Source: Lachnospiraceae bacterium (GTDB lineage: Bacteria > Bacillota > Clostridia > Lachnospirales > Lachnospiraceae). From it: a stretch of DNA of 61,943 nt. The stretch lies in assembly GCA_004558185.1 (NCBI GenBank), contig SFDP01000007.1, forward strand, positions 1-61,943, in the 5' to 3' direction. Each line of letters opens with the position of its first letter. The stretch's first letter is position 1. Of this stretch, positions 34,107-42,904 are shown one piece after another. The notes beneath the pieces were generated by a model. It searched no databases, was not told where the DNA came from, and worked only from the letters and a program-made list of their open reading frames with translations. Made by a program: the position numbers and the translations under genes.

Positions 34107-35282
34107 TTGGACTATTTAAAACGAGCAAATGAGCTATATGAGGAAACGGTTGCCAATCGGCGTTATTTACATCAGCATCCCGAGATCAGTACGGAGCTTC
34201 CAAAAACTTCGGCATTTATTGAAAAGAAGCTGATGGAGATGGGGTACAGCCCTAAACGTTGCGGTGGTGATGGCATTGTTGCAACTGTAGGTAGGGAGGG
34301 AGGAAAAACCATTCTCCTGCGCAGCGATATGGATGCTTTACCTATGCGGGAAAAAAGCGGCCTGCCCTTTGCCAGTACCTGTGATGCAGCCCATACCTGC
34401 GGACACGATTGTAATGCAGCCGGGCTACTGACGGCAGCGAAGTTACTTAAGGAAAACGAGGCGGCTCTTGCAGGCATGGTAAAGCTGATGTTTCAGCCTG
34501 CGGAGGAAACCTTTCAGGGAGCAAAGGCGATGATCGAGGATGGTGTTCTGGAAAATCCGAAACCGGATGCCGCCTTAAGCTGTCATGTCACCTCCGGGCA
34601 AATGCCGCCTGCGGTTTTTATTTATAATTCAACAGGAACCATGATGAACTCTGTAGATGGGTTTAAAATCAGAGTAAAAGGAAAAGGCTCCCATGGAGCC
34701 TACCCGGAGCGAAGTGTGGATCCCATCAATATTGCTGTGCATATTTACCTGGCATTGGAAGCCATCGTAGCAAGAGAGCTTACGTCAACGCAGGCCAGTG
34801 TGATGACAGTGGGTATTTTTAAGGCCGGGGATGCCTACAACATTATTCCTGAAACAGCCGAGCTGCAGGGCTCAATTCGCAGTGAGTCTCCCCAGCAGCG
34901 TGAGCTTTTGGTTCGCAGAATGAAGGAGGCTGCTGAAAGTGTGGCAAAGACCTATGGCGGGGAGGCTCAGGTGGAAATGATTGCCGAAGTACCGCCATTA
35001 ATCTGTAACCCTGATGTAACGGAAAAATTTGTACGCTATATGAAGGAGCTGGATATACCCGGACAAATGGAGGTACCCGGAATTAAGGCCACTGCCTCTG
35101 ATGATTTTGCCTGTGTATTGGAACGGATTCCGGGAGCTTATATTTACCTTTCTGCCGGCTTTGTGGACAGACCGGCTACTGAGCAGCACAGCCCGGATGT
35201 GGTGTTTAATGAGGAGGTATTTCGTTTCGGGCCCGCGTATTTGGCACATTGTGCGACCCGCTGGCTTGAGGAGGAAGAATAA
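34107..35282 (+). CDS. M20-family metal-dependent amidohydrolase
   Basis: A cytoplasmic 391-residue peptidase/amidohydrolase of the M20D type (hippurate or N-acyl-amino-acid hydrolase). Metal motifs are RSDMDALPM near residue 72, the Cys-His pair in HTCGHDCNAAGL near 97, and the Glu pair in FQPAEETFQGA near 130; a dimerisation domain follows with GSHGAYP. The start is TTG 34107 behind AAAGGAGG. It marks return to chromosomal-style coding after the van segment. The substrate is unknown. Confidence 0.88.
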   Translation: MDYLKRANELYEETVANRRYLHQHPEISTELPKTSAFIEKKLMEMGYSPKRCGGDGIVATVGREGGKTILLRSDMDALPMREKSGLPFASTCDAAHTCGHDCNAAGLLTAAKLLKENEAALAGMVKLMFQPAEETFQGAKAMIEDGVLENPKPDAALSCHVTSGQMPPAVFIYNSTGTMMNSVDGFKIRVKGKGSHGAYPERSVDPINIAVHIYLALEAIVARELTSTQASVMTVGIFKAGDAYNIIPETAELQGSIRSESPQQRELLVRRMKEAAESVAKTYGGEAQVEMIAEVPPLICNPDVTEKFVRYMKELDIPGQMEVPGIKATASDDFACVLERIPGAYIYLSAGFVDRPATEQHSPDVVFNEEVFRFGPAYLAHCATRWLEEEE

Positions 35283-35332
35283 TGGACAGGCTTTCCTTTG
35301 ATCATCAAAGAATAGCAGAAGGCCATGTCACT

Positions 35333-35363
35333 AAAGGGATTCTGAAAAGAATCTCTTTTTTTT
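35333..35363 (+). terminator. Rho-independent terminator after the M20 gene
   Basis: AAAGGGATTCT pairs with AGAATCTCTTT (one wobble) around GAAA, followed by a T run. Confidence 0.88.
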
Positions 35364-35405
35364 ATAAAAGTTGAAGACAATTAGAGATCTGCTTCGTTAT
35401 AGTAA

Positions 35406-35945
35406 ATGAAGGCAGTAAGGGAGGTGGAGATAATCAATGCAAAAGAAGAATTAATAAGATTAGTACAGCAGTACCAGAACCTGATTTTCTCCATTTGCCT
35501 GAAATTTACCGGAGATTATTTTGCTGCGGAGGATTTAACTCAGGAAACCTTCCTGGCTGCAGCCTGTCATCTGGACAGCTTTGACGGGAGGGCAGAAAAA
35601 GCATGGCTCTGCCGGATTGCCACGAATAAGTGTATAGATTACCGAAAGTCAGCAGCAAGGAGAATGATTCCGGTTGCCGAGGAGGAGCTTCCGGTTATGG
35701 GAAGCGTTGAAAATGAACCGCTGCAGTTGGTTCTGACCAGGGAGGCAATGAAGGAGTTGGAAAGCAAGTGCCGCTCACTGCCCTCTCCCTATGCTCAGGT
35801 GGCATTGAACTATTTTATTAAAGGGCAAAGAGCAGACGAGATAGCAAGGCAATCAGGAGATAAGCCAAAAACCATTCAAACCCGAATCTACCGGGCCAGA
35901 GAAATGCTGAAAAAATCCTACGGAAAGGAGCTGTTGATGCGATGA
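35406..35945 (+). CDS. ECF-type RNA polymerase sigma factor
   Basis: A 179-residue sigma-70 family member with region 2 (LIFSICLKFTGDYFAAEDLTQETFL, read as NLIFSICLKFTG and AEDLTQETFLAA) and region 4 (RADEIARQSGDKPKTIQTRIYRARE). No region 1 or 3 is present. It is followed by a one-membrane-segment protein overlapping at ATGA, the usual sigma/anti-sigma pair. ATG 35406 lacks a clear RBS, while AAGGGAGGTGG at 35417-35427 is followed at 35430 by ATA, so the true start may be later (GTG 35424 or a rare codon). Confidence 0.88.
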   Translation: MKAVREVEIINAKEELIRLVQQYQNLIFSICLKFTGDYFAAEDLTQETFLAAACHLDSFDGRAEKAWLCRIATNKCIDYRKSAARRMIPVAEEELPVMGSVENEPLQLVLTREAMKELESKCRSLPSPYAQVALNYFIKGQRADEIARQSGDKPKTIQTRIYRAREMLKKSYGKELLMR

Positions 35946-36370
35946 AAGAAGAAAAATATTTGTCCGATGAAGAATTACTCAGGCTGATTTCTGATGTGGA
36001 AAAAAACGAACTGATCAATGCCCCCTGTGATCTGGCAGAAAAAATCATGGCTCAGTTTGAGGAAGAGGAGAAAACGAAGCAGATTAAATTAAATCAGGAA
36101 GAAAAAGCGTTTCCCCTGCGGCAAAATAAAGAATATATACAGTATTGCTTCAGGGTATTTACCTCGGTGGCGGCAGCCATCCTGATTCTCTTTAGTATTC
36201 CCTCTCTGCCTGATGTGGATACAGCGAGTAGACCATCCTTGCGGATATTTGCAGAGCAGGAGGAAGGGAAGGAAAGAGACAAGAAAAATATCTCAGGGGC
36301 TTTATTAGAGGTATTTGACAGCAGAAGTATTTTTACCGGAGACAATCGGTTCAAATTTTTTACAAGATAG
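35942..36370 (+). CDS. Probable anti-sigma factor, single membrane segment
   Basis: A 142-residue protein with a soluble N-terminal part (YLSDEELLRLISDVEKNELINAP), one membrane segment near residues 72-92 (VFTSVAAAILILFSIPSLP) and a short outer domain. It overlaps the sigma gene stop by four bases (ATGA) and so is translationally coupled. Placement and topology indicate an anti-sigma factor holding the ECF sigma at the membrane; it has no zinc HxxxCxxC motif. The outer domain is too short to suggest a ligand. Confidence 0.7.
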   Translation: MKEEKYLSDEELLRLISDVEKNELINAPCDLAEKIMAQFEEEEKTKQIKLNQEEKAFPLRQNKEYIQYCFRVFTSVAAAILILFSIPSLPDVDTASRPSLRIFAEQEEGKERDKKNISGALLEVFDSRSIFTGDNRFKFFTR

Positions 36371-36397
36371 GCTGTATTAGGCAGCAGAATGGAGGTA

Positions 36398-36937
36398 ATG
36401 ATGAAACAACAAAAAAAGAACAGTTTTTTTACCCTTGTCTTTTCTTTTATGCCGGGAGCGGCAGAAATGTACATGGGCTTTATGAAGAATGGACTTAGCC
36501 TAATGGGGATTTTTGCCCTTGGCTTTATCATTCCTGTGGTATTAAGGGTCAACGATGTGTTTATTCTTCCTGTCATAGTAGTATGGTTCTATGGCTTTTT
36601 TCACGCAAGAAATCTGGCAGCCTGTAAAGAAGATATTTTTCAGGAATTGACAGATGTATATATCTGGGAGGAATTTGGACAGGGAAGACAGCTTCAGATT
36701 GCCAGCCATACCCTCAGAAAATGGGCGGCGGTTATTCTGATTGTGAGTGGAGCAGTGGTACTTTGGGAAAATGTCACCGGAATAATTTACAGGCTGATTC
36801 CGAATTGGATGTGGGACTATCTTGCCCCGCTGATTGACTCGATACCCCGTATAGTGACAGCCATTTTACTTATCGTAATCGGCATCAAAATGGTGATGGG
36901 AAAAAAGGAGGAATATCATGGAGAGGGAGAACAGTAA
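36398..36937 (+). CDS. Membrane protein of the ECF sigma operon
   Basis: About 179 residues, with hydrophobic segments near 10-30, 34-50, 58-72, 108-128 and 148-170. The first part (FMPGAAEMYMGFMKNGLSLMGIF) resembles small TM2-like proteins, with a Gly/Pro-rich turn between helices. Start ATG 36398 or 36401 follows GGAGGT; an in-frame ATG at 36389 overlaps that site. The gene overlaps the next by 20 bases. Likely part of a cell-envelope response with the sigma pair. No enzyme motif is seen. Confidence 0.65.
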   Translation: MMKQQKKNSFFTLVFSFMPGAAEMYMGFMKNGLSLMGIFALGFIIPVVLRVNDVFILPVIVVWFYGFFHARNLAACKEDIFQELTDVYIWEEFGQGRQLQIASHTLRKWAAVILIVSGAVVLWENVTGIIYRLIPNWMWDYLAPLIDSIPRIVTAILLIVIGIKMVMGKKEEYHGEGEQ

Positions 36938-37223
36938 TCGGATCCATCGGGTAGGAAGCTGTACGGCCGGGCTTAGTATGGTGGGCTTTGGCATACTTTT
37001 TCTGCTGCACTATTTTTGGAAAAATCTTGACTATGAAAGGATATTTTCTCTATGGCCATTAATTCTGATTGGCCTGGGAGCAGAGCTGCTGCTTTCCAAT
37101 CGTTGGGAAAAGAAATACATCTATGACAAGGGAGCAATATTTCTGCTGATTATCATGATCTTTTTTGTCATGGGTCTTGCCGCACTGGATGTTTGCTTTC
37201 AGGCAGGAATGATGTATATTTAA
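36918..37223 (+). CDS. LiaF/LiaI-like small membrane protein
   Basis: A 101-residue protein with three or four hydrophobic segments: GLSMVGFGILFLLHYF, LWPLILIGLGAELLLS and IFLLIIMIFFVMGLAALDV. The LWPLILIGLG turn is typical of the LiaI-LiaF/DUF5668 transmembrane region found in envelope-stress systems of Firmicutes. RBS AAAGGAGG is nine bases before ATG 36918. It ends the sigma operon; a terminator follows 13 bases after its stop. Confidence 0.72.
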   Translation: MERENSNRIHRVGSCTAGLSMVGFGILFLLHYFWKNLDYERIFSLWPLILIGLGAELLLSNRWEKKYIYDKGAIFLLIIMIFFVMGLAALDVCFQAGMMYI

Positions 37224-37235
37224 AGATAAAAGAGG

Positions 37236-37270
37236 CAGGAGTGCTGATGAATTCGGCATTCCTGTTTTTT
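37236..37270 (+). terminator. Rho-independent terminator after the ECF operon
   Basis: CAGGAGTGCTGA pairs with TCGGCATTCCTG (two wobbles), followed by TTTTTT. Confidence 0.85.
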
Positions 37271-37327
37271 CATGAAGCAGGATCAAGGTGAAAGGCAGCC
37301 GTTAGGAATTATTGTAGTATCCTTTTA

Positions 37328-37356
37328 TTGACACCCCTTCATGAATATCCTATAGT
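37328..37356 (+). promoter_or_regulatory. galK promoter
   Basis: TTGACA (37328-37333), 17 bases, TATAGT (37351-37356). The leader to the ATG at 37440 is about 77 bases. No clear operator is visible. Confidence 0.75.
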
Positions 37357-37439
37357 GGAGAAGAGGAGTTTTGATGAAGAAAGGGTTATCGGTTGAAACG
37401 GCAAAACCGATTTTCACTAATATAGAAAAGGAGAGGGCA

Positions 37440-38603
37440 ATGAAAGACGTAGTATTGAAAAAATTTGCAGAAGTATTTGGAGATGGCGAAGGAGCAAAAG
37501 TTTTTTTTGCACCGGGACGTGTGAACATGATTGGTGAGCACACCGACTATAATGGAGGCCATGTATTTCCCGCAGCACTGACCATAGGTACCTATGGAGT
37601 GGCAAGAAAGAGAAGCGATAACAAGCTGAGATTCTATTCCATGAACTTTGATAAGCTGGGAATAATCGAATCCTCTTTAACGGATCTGCTGCCATGTAAA
37701 GAGGCAGGCTGGACCAACTACCCCAAGGGAGTAATGTGGGCTTTTGCCGAAAGAGGGATGAAGATGGATAGTGGAATTGACCTGTTGTTAAATGGAAATA
37801 TTCCTAACGGCTCAGGACTTTCCTCTTCCGCTTCCGTAGAAGTGCTGACCGGCTTTATTTTAAGAGATTTCTTTGGATTTGACGTAACGAATCAGGATTT
37901 GGCTCTAATCGGACAGTTTTCCGAAAACAATTTTAACGGGGTAAACTGCGGAATTATGGATCAGTTTGCCATTGCCATGGGAAAGAAGGATCATGCCATT
38001 TTCCTGGATACGGCAGACCTTTCCTATACATATGCGCCCATCAAGCTGGAGAATGCCAAAATCGTGATTACCAGCAGCAATAAGAAGCGGGGCCTGGGAG
38101 ATTCCAAATATAATGAAAGAAGAAGCGAATGCGAAACCGCATTGACAGAGCTGCAGAAAGTGATCGACATCAAGGCTTTGGGAGAACTGACGGAAGAGCA
38201 GTTCGAGGCCAATAAATCAGCAATTAAGGATGAAGTCCGTATGAGGAGAGCAAAGCACGCAGTCTATGAAAATCAGAGAACCATCAAGGCAGTAGAGGCT
38301 TTGCAGGCCAATGATGTGGCTCTTTTCGGACAGTTGATGAATGCTTCTCATGTTTCCCTGAGAGACGACTATGAAGTAACCGGCATTGAGTTGGATACCT
38401 TGGTGGAAGAAGCCTGGAAGATTGAGGGAGTGATTGGTTCCCGAATGACCGGTGCCGGCTTTGGAGGCTGCACGGTGAGCATTGTTAAAGACGAAGCGAT
38501 CGATTCCTTTATTGAAAAGGTAGGAGAAGCCTATAAAAAGAAGATCGGATATGGCGCCGACTTTTATGTCGTAGAGCTGGGGGATGGTCCCAGAGTATTG
38601 TAA
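37440..38603 (+). CDS. galK: Galactokinase
   Basis: It phosphorylates galactose at C1 in the Leloir pathway. The GHMP-kinase signature GRVNMIGEHTDYNGG is near residues 24-38, the ATP loop NGSGLSSSASVEV near 122, and the C-terminal MTGAGFGGCTV near 336. Length is 387. The start ATG 37440 follows GGAGAGG; an upstream in-frame ATG at 37371 lies within the leader. galT follows after a 148-base gap with a hairpin; galE is not in the window. Confidence 0.95.
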   Translation: MKDVVLKKFAEVFGDGEGAKVFFAPGRVNMIGEHTDYNGGHVFPAALTIGTYGVARKRSDNKLRFYSMNFDKLGIIESSLTDLLPCKEAGWTNYPKGVMWAFAERGMKMDSGIDLLLNGNIPNGSGLSSSASVEVLTGFILRDFFGFDVTNQDLALIGQFSENNFNGVNCGIMDQFAIAMGKKDHAIFLDTADLSYTYAPIKLENAKIVITSSNKKRGLGDSKYNERRSECETALTELQKVIDIKALGELTEEQFEANKSAIKDEVRMRRAKHAVYENQRTIKAVEALQANDVALFGQLMNASHVSLRDDYEVTGIELDTLVEEAWKIEGVIGSRMTGAGFGGCTVSIVKDEAIDSFIEKVGEAYKKKIGYGADFYVVELGDGPRVL

Positions 38604-38644
38604 GAGTATTGGCTCTTCACAAAAGAAATAAAAAGAGAGATGAA

Positions 38645-38672
38645 CAGGACTGCAAAGAAGCTTGCAGTCCTG
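38645..38672 (+). promoter_or_regulatory. Intra-operon hairpin between galK and galT
   Basis: CAGGACTGCAA and TTGCAGTCCTG form a perfect 11-bp stem with a 6-base loop. Only AATTTT follows, so it may be a weak terminator or an mRNA-stabilising end rather than a full stop. Confidence 0.65.
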
Positions 38673-38751
38673 AATTTTGAGGACGCAGCAGGCAAAATGG
38701 CTGTCGGTAGAATTAGAAAAAGAAGAGTAGGAAAAGTAAATGGAGGGAACC

Positions 38752-40293
38752 ATGATTGGTAAGAGAATCCTGGAGCTGGTAGATTATGGATTGAAAAATG
38801 GCTTATTGGAAAAAGAGGATAGGATATATACTGTCAATCGCCTTCTGGAGCTGTTCGGTTTAGATGAGCCGGAAGAAGGTGATATATCCCCCATAAAGGC
38901 AGGGGAAGGCGATACTTTTTTTGAAGAGGAAGCGGAGCTGGAAGAAATATTGAAGGATATGCTGGATTATGCGGCAGAGAAGGGACTGCTGGAGGAAAAC
39001 AGCATTACCTGTAGAGATCTGTTCGATACCAAAATTATGGGTCTGTTATTACCCAGACCCAGCGAGGTGATTCGTCGTTTCTGGAAGCTGTATCGGGAGG
39101 AATCTCCCCGGGCAGCCACAGATTTTTATTACAAATTCAGTCAGGACACAGACTATATCAGAAGGTACAGGGTAAGTAAGGATCAGAAGTGGGTGACCCC
39201 TACGGAGTATGGGGATATAGATATCACCATTAACCTGTCCAAGCCGGAGAAGGATCCAAAGGCTATTGCTGCCGCTAAGCTGGCTAAACAGGGCGGCTAT
39301 CCCAAATGTCTTTTGTGTATGGAAAATGAGGGCTATGCCGGAAGGATGAATCATCCTGCCAGACAGAACCACAGAATTATTCCGGTAGAGATCAACGGAA
39401 GCCAATGGGGATTTCAGTATTCTCCTTATGTGTATTATAATGAACATTGCATAGTATTTAACAGTGAACATACACCGATGAAGATCGATCATGCAACCTT
39501 CTGTAAACTGTTTGATTTTGTTAAGCAGTTTCCCCACTATATGGTAGGCTCTAACGCAGACCTTCCTATTGTAGGAGGCTCTATTTTGAGTCACGATCAT
39601 TTTCAGGGAGGAAATTATGAATTCCCTATGGCTAAGGCAGTAGTGGAAAAGGAATTCAATATTAAGGGCTTTGAAGATGTTGGAGCGGGAATTGTTAAGT
39701 GGCCCATGTCCGTTATTCGGCTGTGGGGAAGGGATACAGACAGGATAATTGCCCTGGCAGACCGGATTTTGGATACCTGGAGAGAATATACCGATGAAGA
39801 GGCTTTTATTTTTGCCCATACCCAGGGAGAACCTCATAATACCATCACCCCCATTGCCAGAAAACGAGGGGAATTCTATGAAATCGATCTGGTGCTGCGA
39901 AATAATATCACCACACCCGAGCATCCTCTGGGCCTCTATCACCCTCACGCAAAGCTGCATCATATTAAAAAAGAAAATATTGGACTGATCGAAGTCATGG
40001 GCCTGGCTGTACTTCCGGCCAGATTAAAGGAAGAAATGGAGCTCCTTGCTGACGCCCTTTTGGAAGGAAGCGATATACGCAGTAATGCGGTGCTGGAAAA
40101 ACACGCTGACTGGGTAGAGGAATTTTTACCGGGCAGAGAGCCCTTAAGGAGGGAAAATGTAATGGATATCCTTCATGAAGAAATCGGTAAGGTATTTGGT
40201 GAAGTATTAGAGGATGCAGGAGTTTATAAGAGAACTACGGAAGGTCAGGCAGGGTTTGAACGATTTATTCAGGCTCTTAATGAAAGAGGCTAA
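38752..40293 (+). CDS. galT: UDP-glucose-hexose-1-phosphate uridylyltransferase
   Basis: It exchanges UMP between UDP-glucose and galactose 1-phosphate. The protein is of the long Firmicutes class (513 residues), not the 350-residue proteobacterial one. The first 100 residues are a class-specific domain; the transferase part includes CLLCMENEGYAGR, PYVYYNEHCIVF and GSILSHDHFQGG, with the His-X-His active site. The start is ATG 38752; an in-frame ATG 12 bases upstream overlaps the GGAGGG ribosome binding site. Confidence 0.94.
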   Translation: MIGKRILELVDYGLKNGLLEKEDRIYTVNRLLELFGLDEPEEGDISPIKAGEGDTFFEEEAELEEILKDMLDYAAEKGLLEENSITCRDLFDTKIMGLLLPRPSEVIRRFWKLYREESPRAATDFYYKFSQDTDYIRRYRVSKDQKWVTPTEYGDIDITINLSKPEKDPKAIAAAKLAKQGGYPKCLLCMENEGYAGRMNHPARQNHRIIPVEINGSQWGFQYSPYVYYNEHCIVFNSEHTPMKIDHATFCKLFDFVKQFPHYMVGSNADLPIVGGSILSHDHFQGGNYEFPMAKAVVEKEFNIKGFEDVGAGIVKWPMSVIRLWGRDTDRIIALADRILDTWREYTDEEAFIFAHTQGEPHNTITPIARKRGEFYEIDLVLRNNITTPEHPLGLYHPHAKLHHIKKENIGLIEVMGLAVLPARLKEEMELLADALLEGSDIRSNAVLEKHADWVEEFLPGREPLRRENVMDILHEEIGKVFGEVLEDAGVYKRTTEGQAGFERFIQALNERG

Positions 40294-40299
40294 AGCAAA

Positions 40300-42105
40300 A
40301 TGAAAGTATTGTTGGTAGGAATTAATGCAAAATACATTCATTCTAATCCGGCCGTGTATTCTCTGGCAGCTTATGCCAACGTGCACCTGAGAAAAGAAGA
40401 GCTGAAGAAAATAGAAATACAAATTGCGGAATACACCATTAATCAACAGCAGCAGGAAATCATAGCAGACTTATACAGGAAAAAGCCGGATATTCTGGCT
40501 TTTTCCTGCTATATCTGGAACTGGGATATGGTGCAGGACATTTTTACTGTCTTCCATAAGCTGTGCCCTCATGTGCCGATCTGGCTGGGAGGGCCGGAGG
40601 TATCCTTCACGGCAGAAGAAATAGTGACGGCTTACCCCTTTCTGGCCGGAATTATGGTGGGGGAAGGAGAGGCCACTTTTACCGAACTGTGTCGTTTCTA
40701 TTTACAAGAGGGGACAGAAACCTCTTTGCGGCTATGGGATGAAAAAGAAGGCACCTCTCTGGCAGGTGTGGTGACCAGGGAGGGCAGAGGAGCCTTAAGG
40801 CCGCTTACCTGCCTGGATGATATTCCTTTTTTTTATCGGGATATGGACATTTTTGCCCATAGGATCGTGTACTATGAAAGCAGCAGAGGCTGTCCATACC
40901 GATGCAGCTACTGCTTATCTGCCATTGATAAAGAGCTGCGGCTTCGTGATCTGAAGCTGGTCAGACAGGAGCTGCAGTTCTTTCTGGATAATCGGGTTTC
41001 ACAGGTAAAGTTTATTGATCGTACCTTTAATGCCAATCAGGAACACGCAAAGGCAATCTGGAGATATCTGCTGGAGAATGACAATGGCGTCACTAATTTT
41101 CACTTTGAGGTAGCCGCCGATATTCTGACCAGGGAAGAGTTAGAGATTTTATCTCTCATGAGGCCGGGGCTGATTCAACTGGAAATTGGTGTGCAATCTA
41201 CGAATATGGATACCCTGCAGGAAATTAACCGTTCTATGAAGCTGGAACGATTGAAAGCAGCTGTAAGGACACTCAGGGAAAATCGGAATATTCACCTCCA
41301 TCTGGACCTGATAGCGGGACTTCCGGGAGAGGATTATGACAGCTTTGCCCGATCCTTTGATGAGGTTTATGAAATGGAGCCGGATCAGCTACAGTTAGGG
41401 TTTTTAAAGGTATTGAAGGGTTCACCAATATGGGAGAGAGGCGAAACCTATGGTATTGTCTGTCAGAACAGGCCGCCTTATGAGGTGCTTTTTACCCACT
41501 GGCTTGGGTATGAGGATATTTTACGGCTAAAGGAGATTGAGCAGGCTCTGGAAATCTATTACAACAGCGGACAGTTTATTTATACGGTAGCTATGCTGGA
41601 AAAAGAATTCCCCTCTCCCTTTGTTTTTTATGAAAGGCTGGCTTGCTTTATGAGGGAAAAGAAGGAGCTGGGAGCCAGTCCATCCCGAAGCAGCCGTTAT
41701 CAGCTTTTACTGGAGTTTATCCAAAATAGGATTTGGCAAAAGGAAGAAATGTATATTCAGCTTCTGACCTTTGATCTGTATCTCAGAGAGAAAATAAAGA
41801 CAAGACCGGATTTTTGTGGTAGTCTTAAGGAAAGCAGGGAGGTCAGCCGTCTTTTTTATCAATGGGAGGAAAAACACAGAGACTATCTGCCCGAATATGA
41901 TCAATATGACAGCAGACAGTTGGCCAAGATGACCCATCTGGAACCTTTTTTCTATTCAGTATGGAAAAAAGGAGATTGCGAAAAACTTGAGGAAAAACAG
42001 TTTATCCTTTTTGCATATGGGCAGAGAAATCCTTTAACCATGGAAGCAAAAATCCAAAGGCTTACTGCTCAAAGAATGGAGGCAATCTGCAGGCCTATAA
42101 ACTGA
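40300..42105 (+). CDS. B12-binding-domain radical SAM protein
   Basis: A 601-residue protein with an N-terminal cobalamin-binding-like domain (VLLVGINAKYIHSNPAVYSL, WLGGPEVSF, GEGEATF) and a radical SAM core whose cluster Cys are in SSRGCPYRCSYCLS (near residues 193-206). The C-terminal 200 residues (DUF4080-like) are unassigned. Members of this family are common and uncharacterised in Firmicutes. It starts only six bases after galT, with a weak RBS, so it is probably cotranscribed; there is no obvious functional link. Confidence 0.85.
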   Translation: MKVLLVGINAKYIHSNPAVYSLAAYANVHLRKEELKKIEIQIAEYTINQQQQEIIADLYRKKPDILAFSCYIWNWDMVQDIFTVFHKLCPHVPIWLGGPEVSFTAEEIVTAYPFLAGIMVGEGEATFTELCRFYLQEGTETSLRLWDEKEGTSLAGVVTREGRGALRPLTCLDDIPFFYRDMDIFAHRIVYYESSRGCPYRCSYCLSAIDKELRLRDLKLVRQELQFFLDNRVSQVKFIDRTFNANQEHAKAIWRYLLENDNGVTNFHFEVAADILTREELEILSLMRPGLIQLEIGVQSTNMDTLQEINRSMKLERLKAAVRTLRENRNIHLHLDLIAGLPGEDYDSFARSFDEVYEMEPDQLQLGFLKVLKGSPIWERGETYGIVCQNRPPYEVLFTHWLGYEDILRLKEIEQALEIYYNSGQFIYTVAMLEKEFPSPFVFYERLACFMREKKELGASPSRSSRYQLLLEFIQNRIWQKEEMYIQLLTFDLYLREKIKTRPDFCGSLKESREVSRLFYQWEEKHRDYLPEYDQYDSRQLAKMTHLEPFFYSVWKKGDCEKLEEKQFILFAYGQRNPLTMEAKIQRLTAQRMEAICRPIN

Positions 42106-42172
42106 GTTAACGCTGTACAAAAAAGGGCTTTAGGATTTATGCCCCAACTGGAAAGCAGAAAAGGGAGGTACC

Positions 42173-42886
42173 ATGAAGAAAAAAACACCACTTATCTTAG
42201 AAGCTCTGTTCAGAGAATACGGGAAGGAATATATCTGCTATCTGCATCATGAAAATGCCCTTCAGCTATTGATTGCCACCATGCTCAGTGCACAATGTAC
42301 AGACGATCGGGTAAATATGGTGACTGAAGACTTATTTAAGCGTTATGTGACGGCACAGGATTTTGCCGGGGCCGATCTGAAGGAGTTGGAGGAAATGATT
42401 CATTCCACCGGCTTTTATCGGAATAAGGCAAAAAATATCATAGCCTGCTGCAAGGAGCTTTGTGAAAAGTACGATGGTGAGGTGCCAAATGACTTGGATG
42501 CACTCACCAATCTGGCCGGAGTGGGAAGAAAGACGGCTAATGTGGTTAGGGGACACATTTTTCATGAACCCAGTGTAGTTGTAGATACTCATGTAAAACG
42601 GATAAGCAAAAAGCTGGGACTGACCAAAAATGACGATCCTGTAAAGGTTGAGTTCGATTTGATGAAGGAGCTGCCTAAAGAATACTGGATCGTATGGAAT
42701 ACTCATATCATTCGTCTTGGCAGAACCATTTGTAAGGCGCCTGCTCCCAAATGTGAGATTTGCTTTCTGCAGGAATACTGCGATGATTTTCAGAAACGGA
42801 ATAAAAAGACGAAGGCGGCGAAAGCAGACGGGAATAAGGCGGCAGGTAAAGCCGTAAGTCGGAAAAAGAAAGCAGTAAGTGACTAA
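42173..42886 (+). CDS. nth: Endonuclease III
   Basis: A DNA glycosylase/AP lyase that removes oxidised pyrimidines. The helix-hairpin-helix is LAGVGRKTANVV (near residues 112-123, with the catalytic Lys in GRKTA) and the catalytic Asp is in VVVDTHVKRISKKLG. The 4Fe-4S cluster Cys are in CKAPAPKCEICFLQEYC (near 187-203). A basic Lys/Ala-rich tail of about 30 residues extends beyond the usual end. RBS GGGAGG is well spaced. Confidence 0.94.
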   Translation: MKKKTPLILEALFREYGKEYICYLHHENALQLLIATMLSAQCTDDRVNMVTEDLFKRYVTAQDFAGADLKELEEMIHSTGFYRNKAKNIIACCKELCEKYDGEVPNDLDALTNLAGVGRKTANVVRGHIFHEPSVVVDTHVKRISKKLGLTKNDDPVKVEFDLMKELPKEYWIVWNTHIIRLGRTICKAPAPKCEICFLQEYCDDFQKRNKKTKAAKADGNKAAGKAVSRKKKAVSD

Positions 42887-42904
42887 AATGCTGTAGAGGT
42901 GAAA

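Noticed and set aside
39049..39963. Minus-strand ORF of 304 codons
   Set aside because: Antisense to galT, which has clear catalytic motifs; no motif on the reverse frame.
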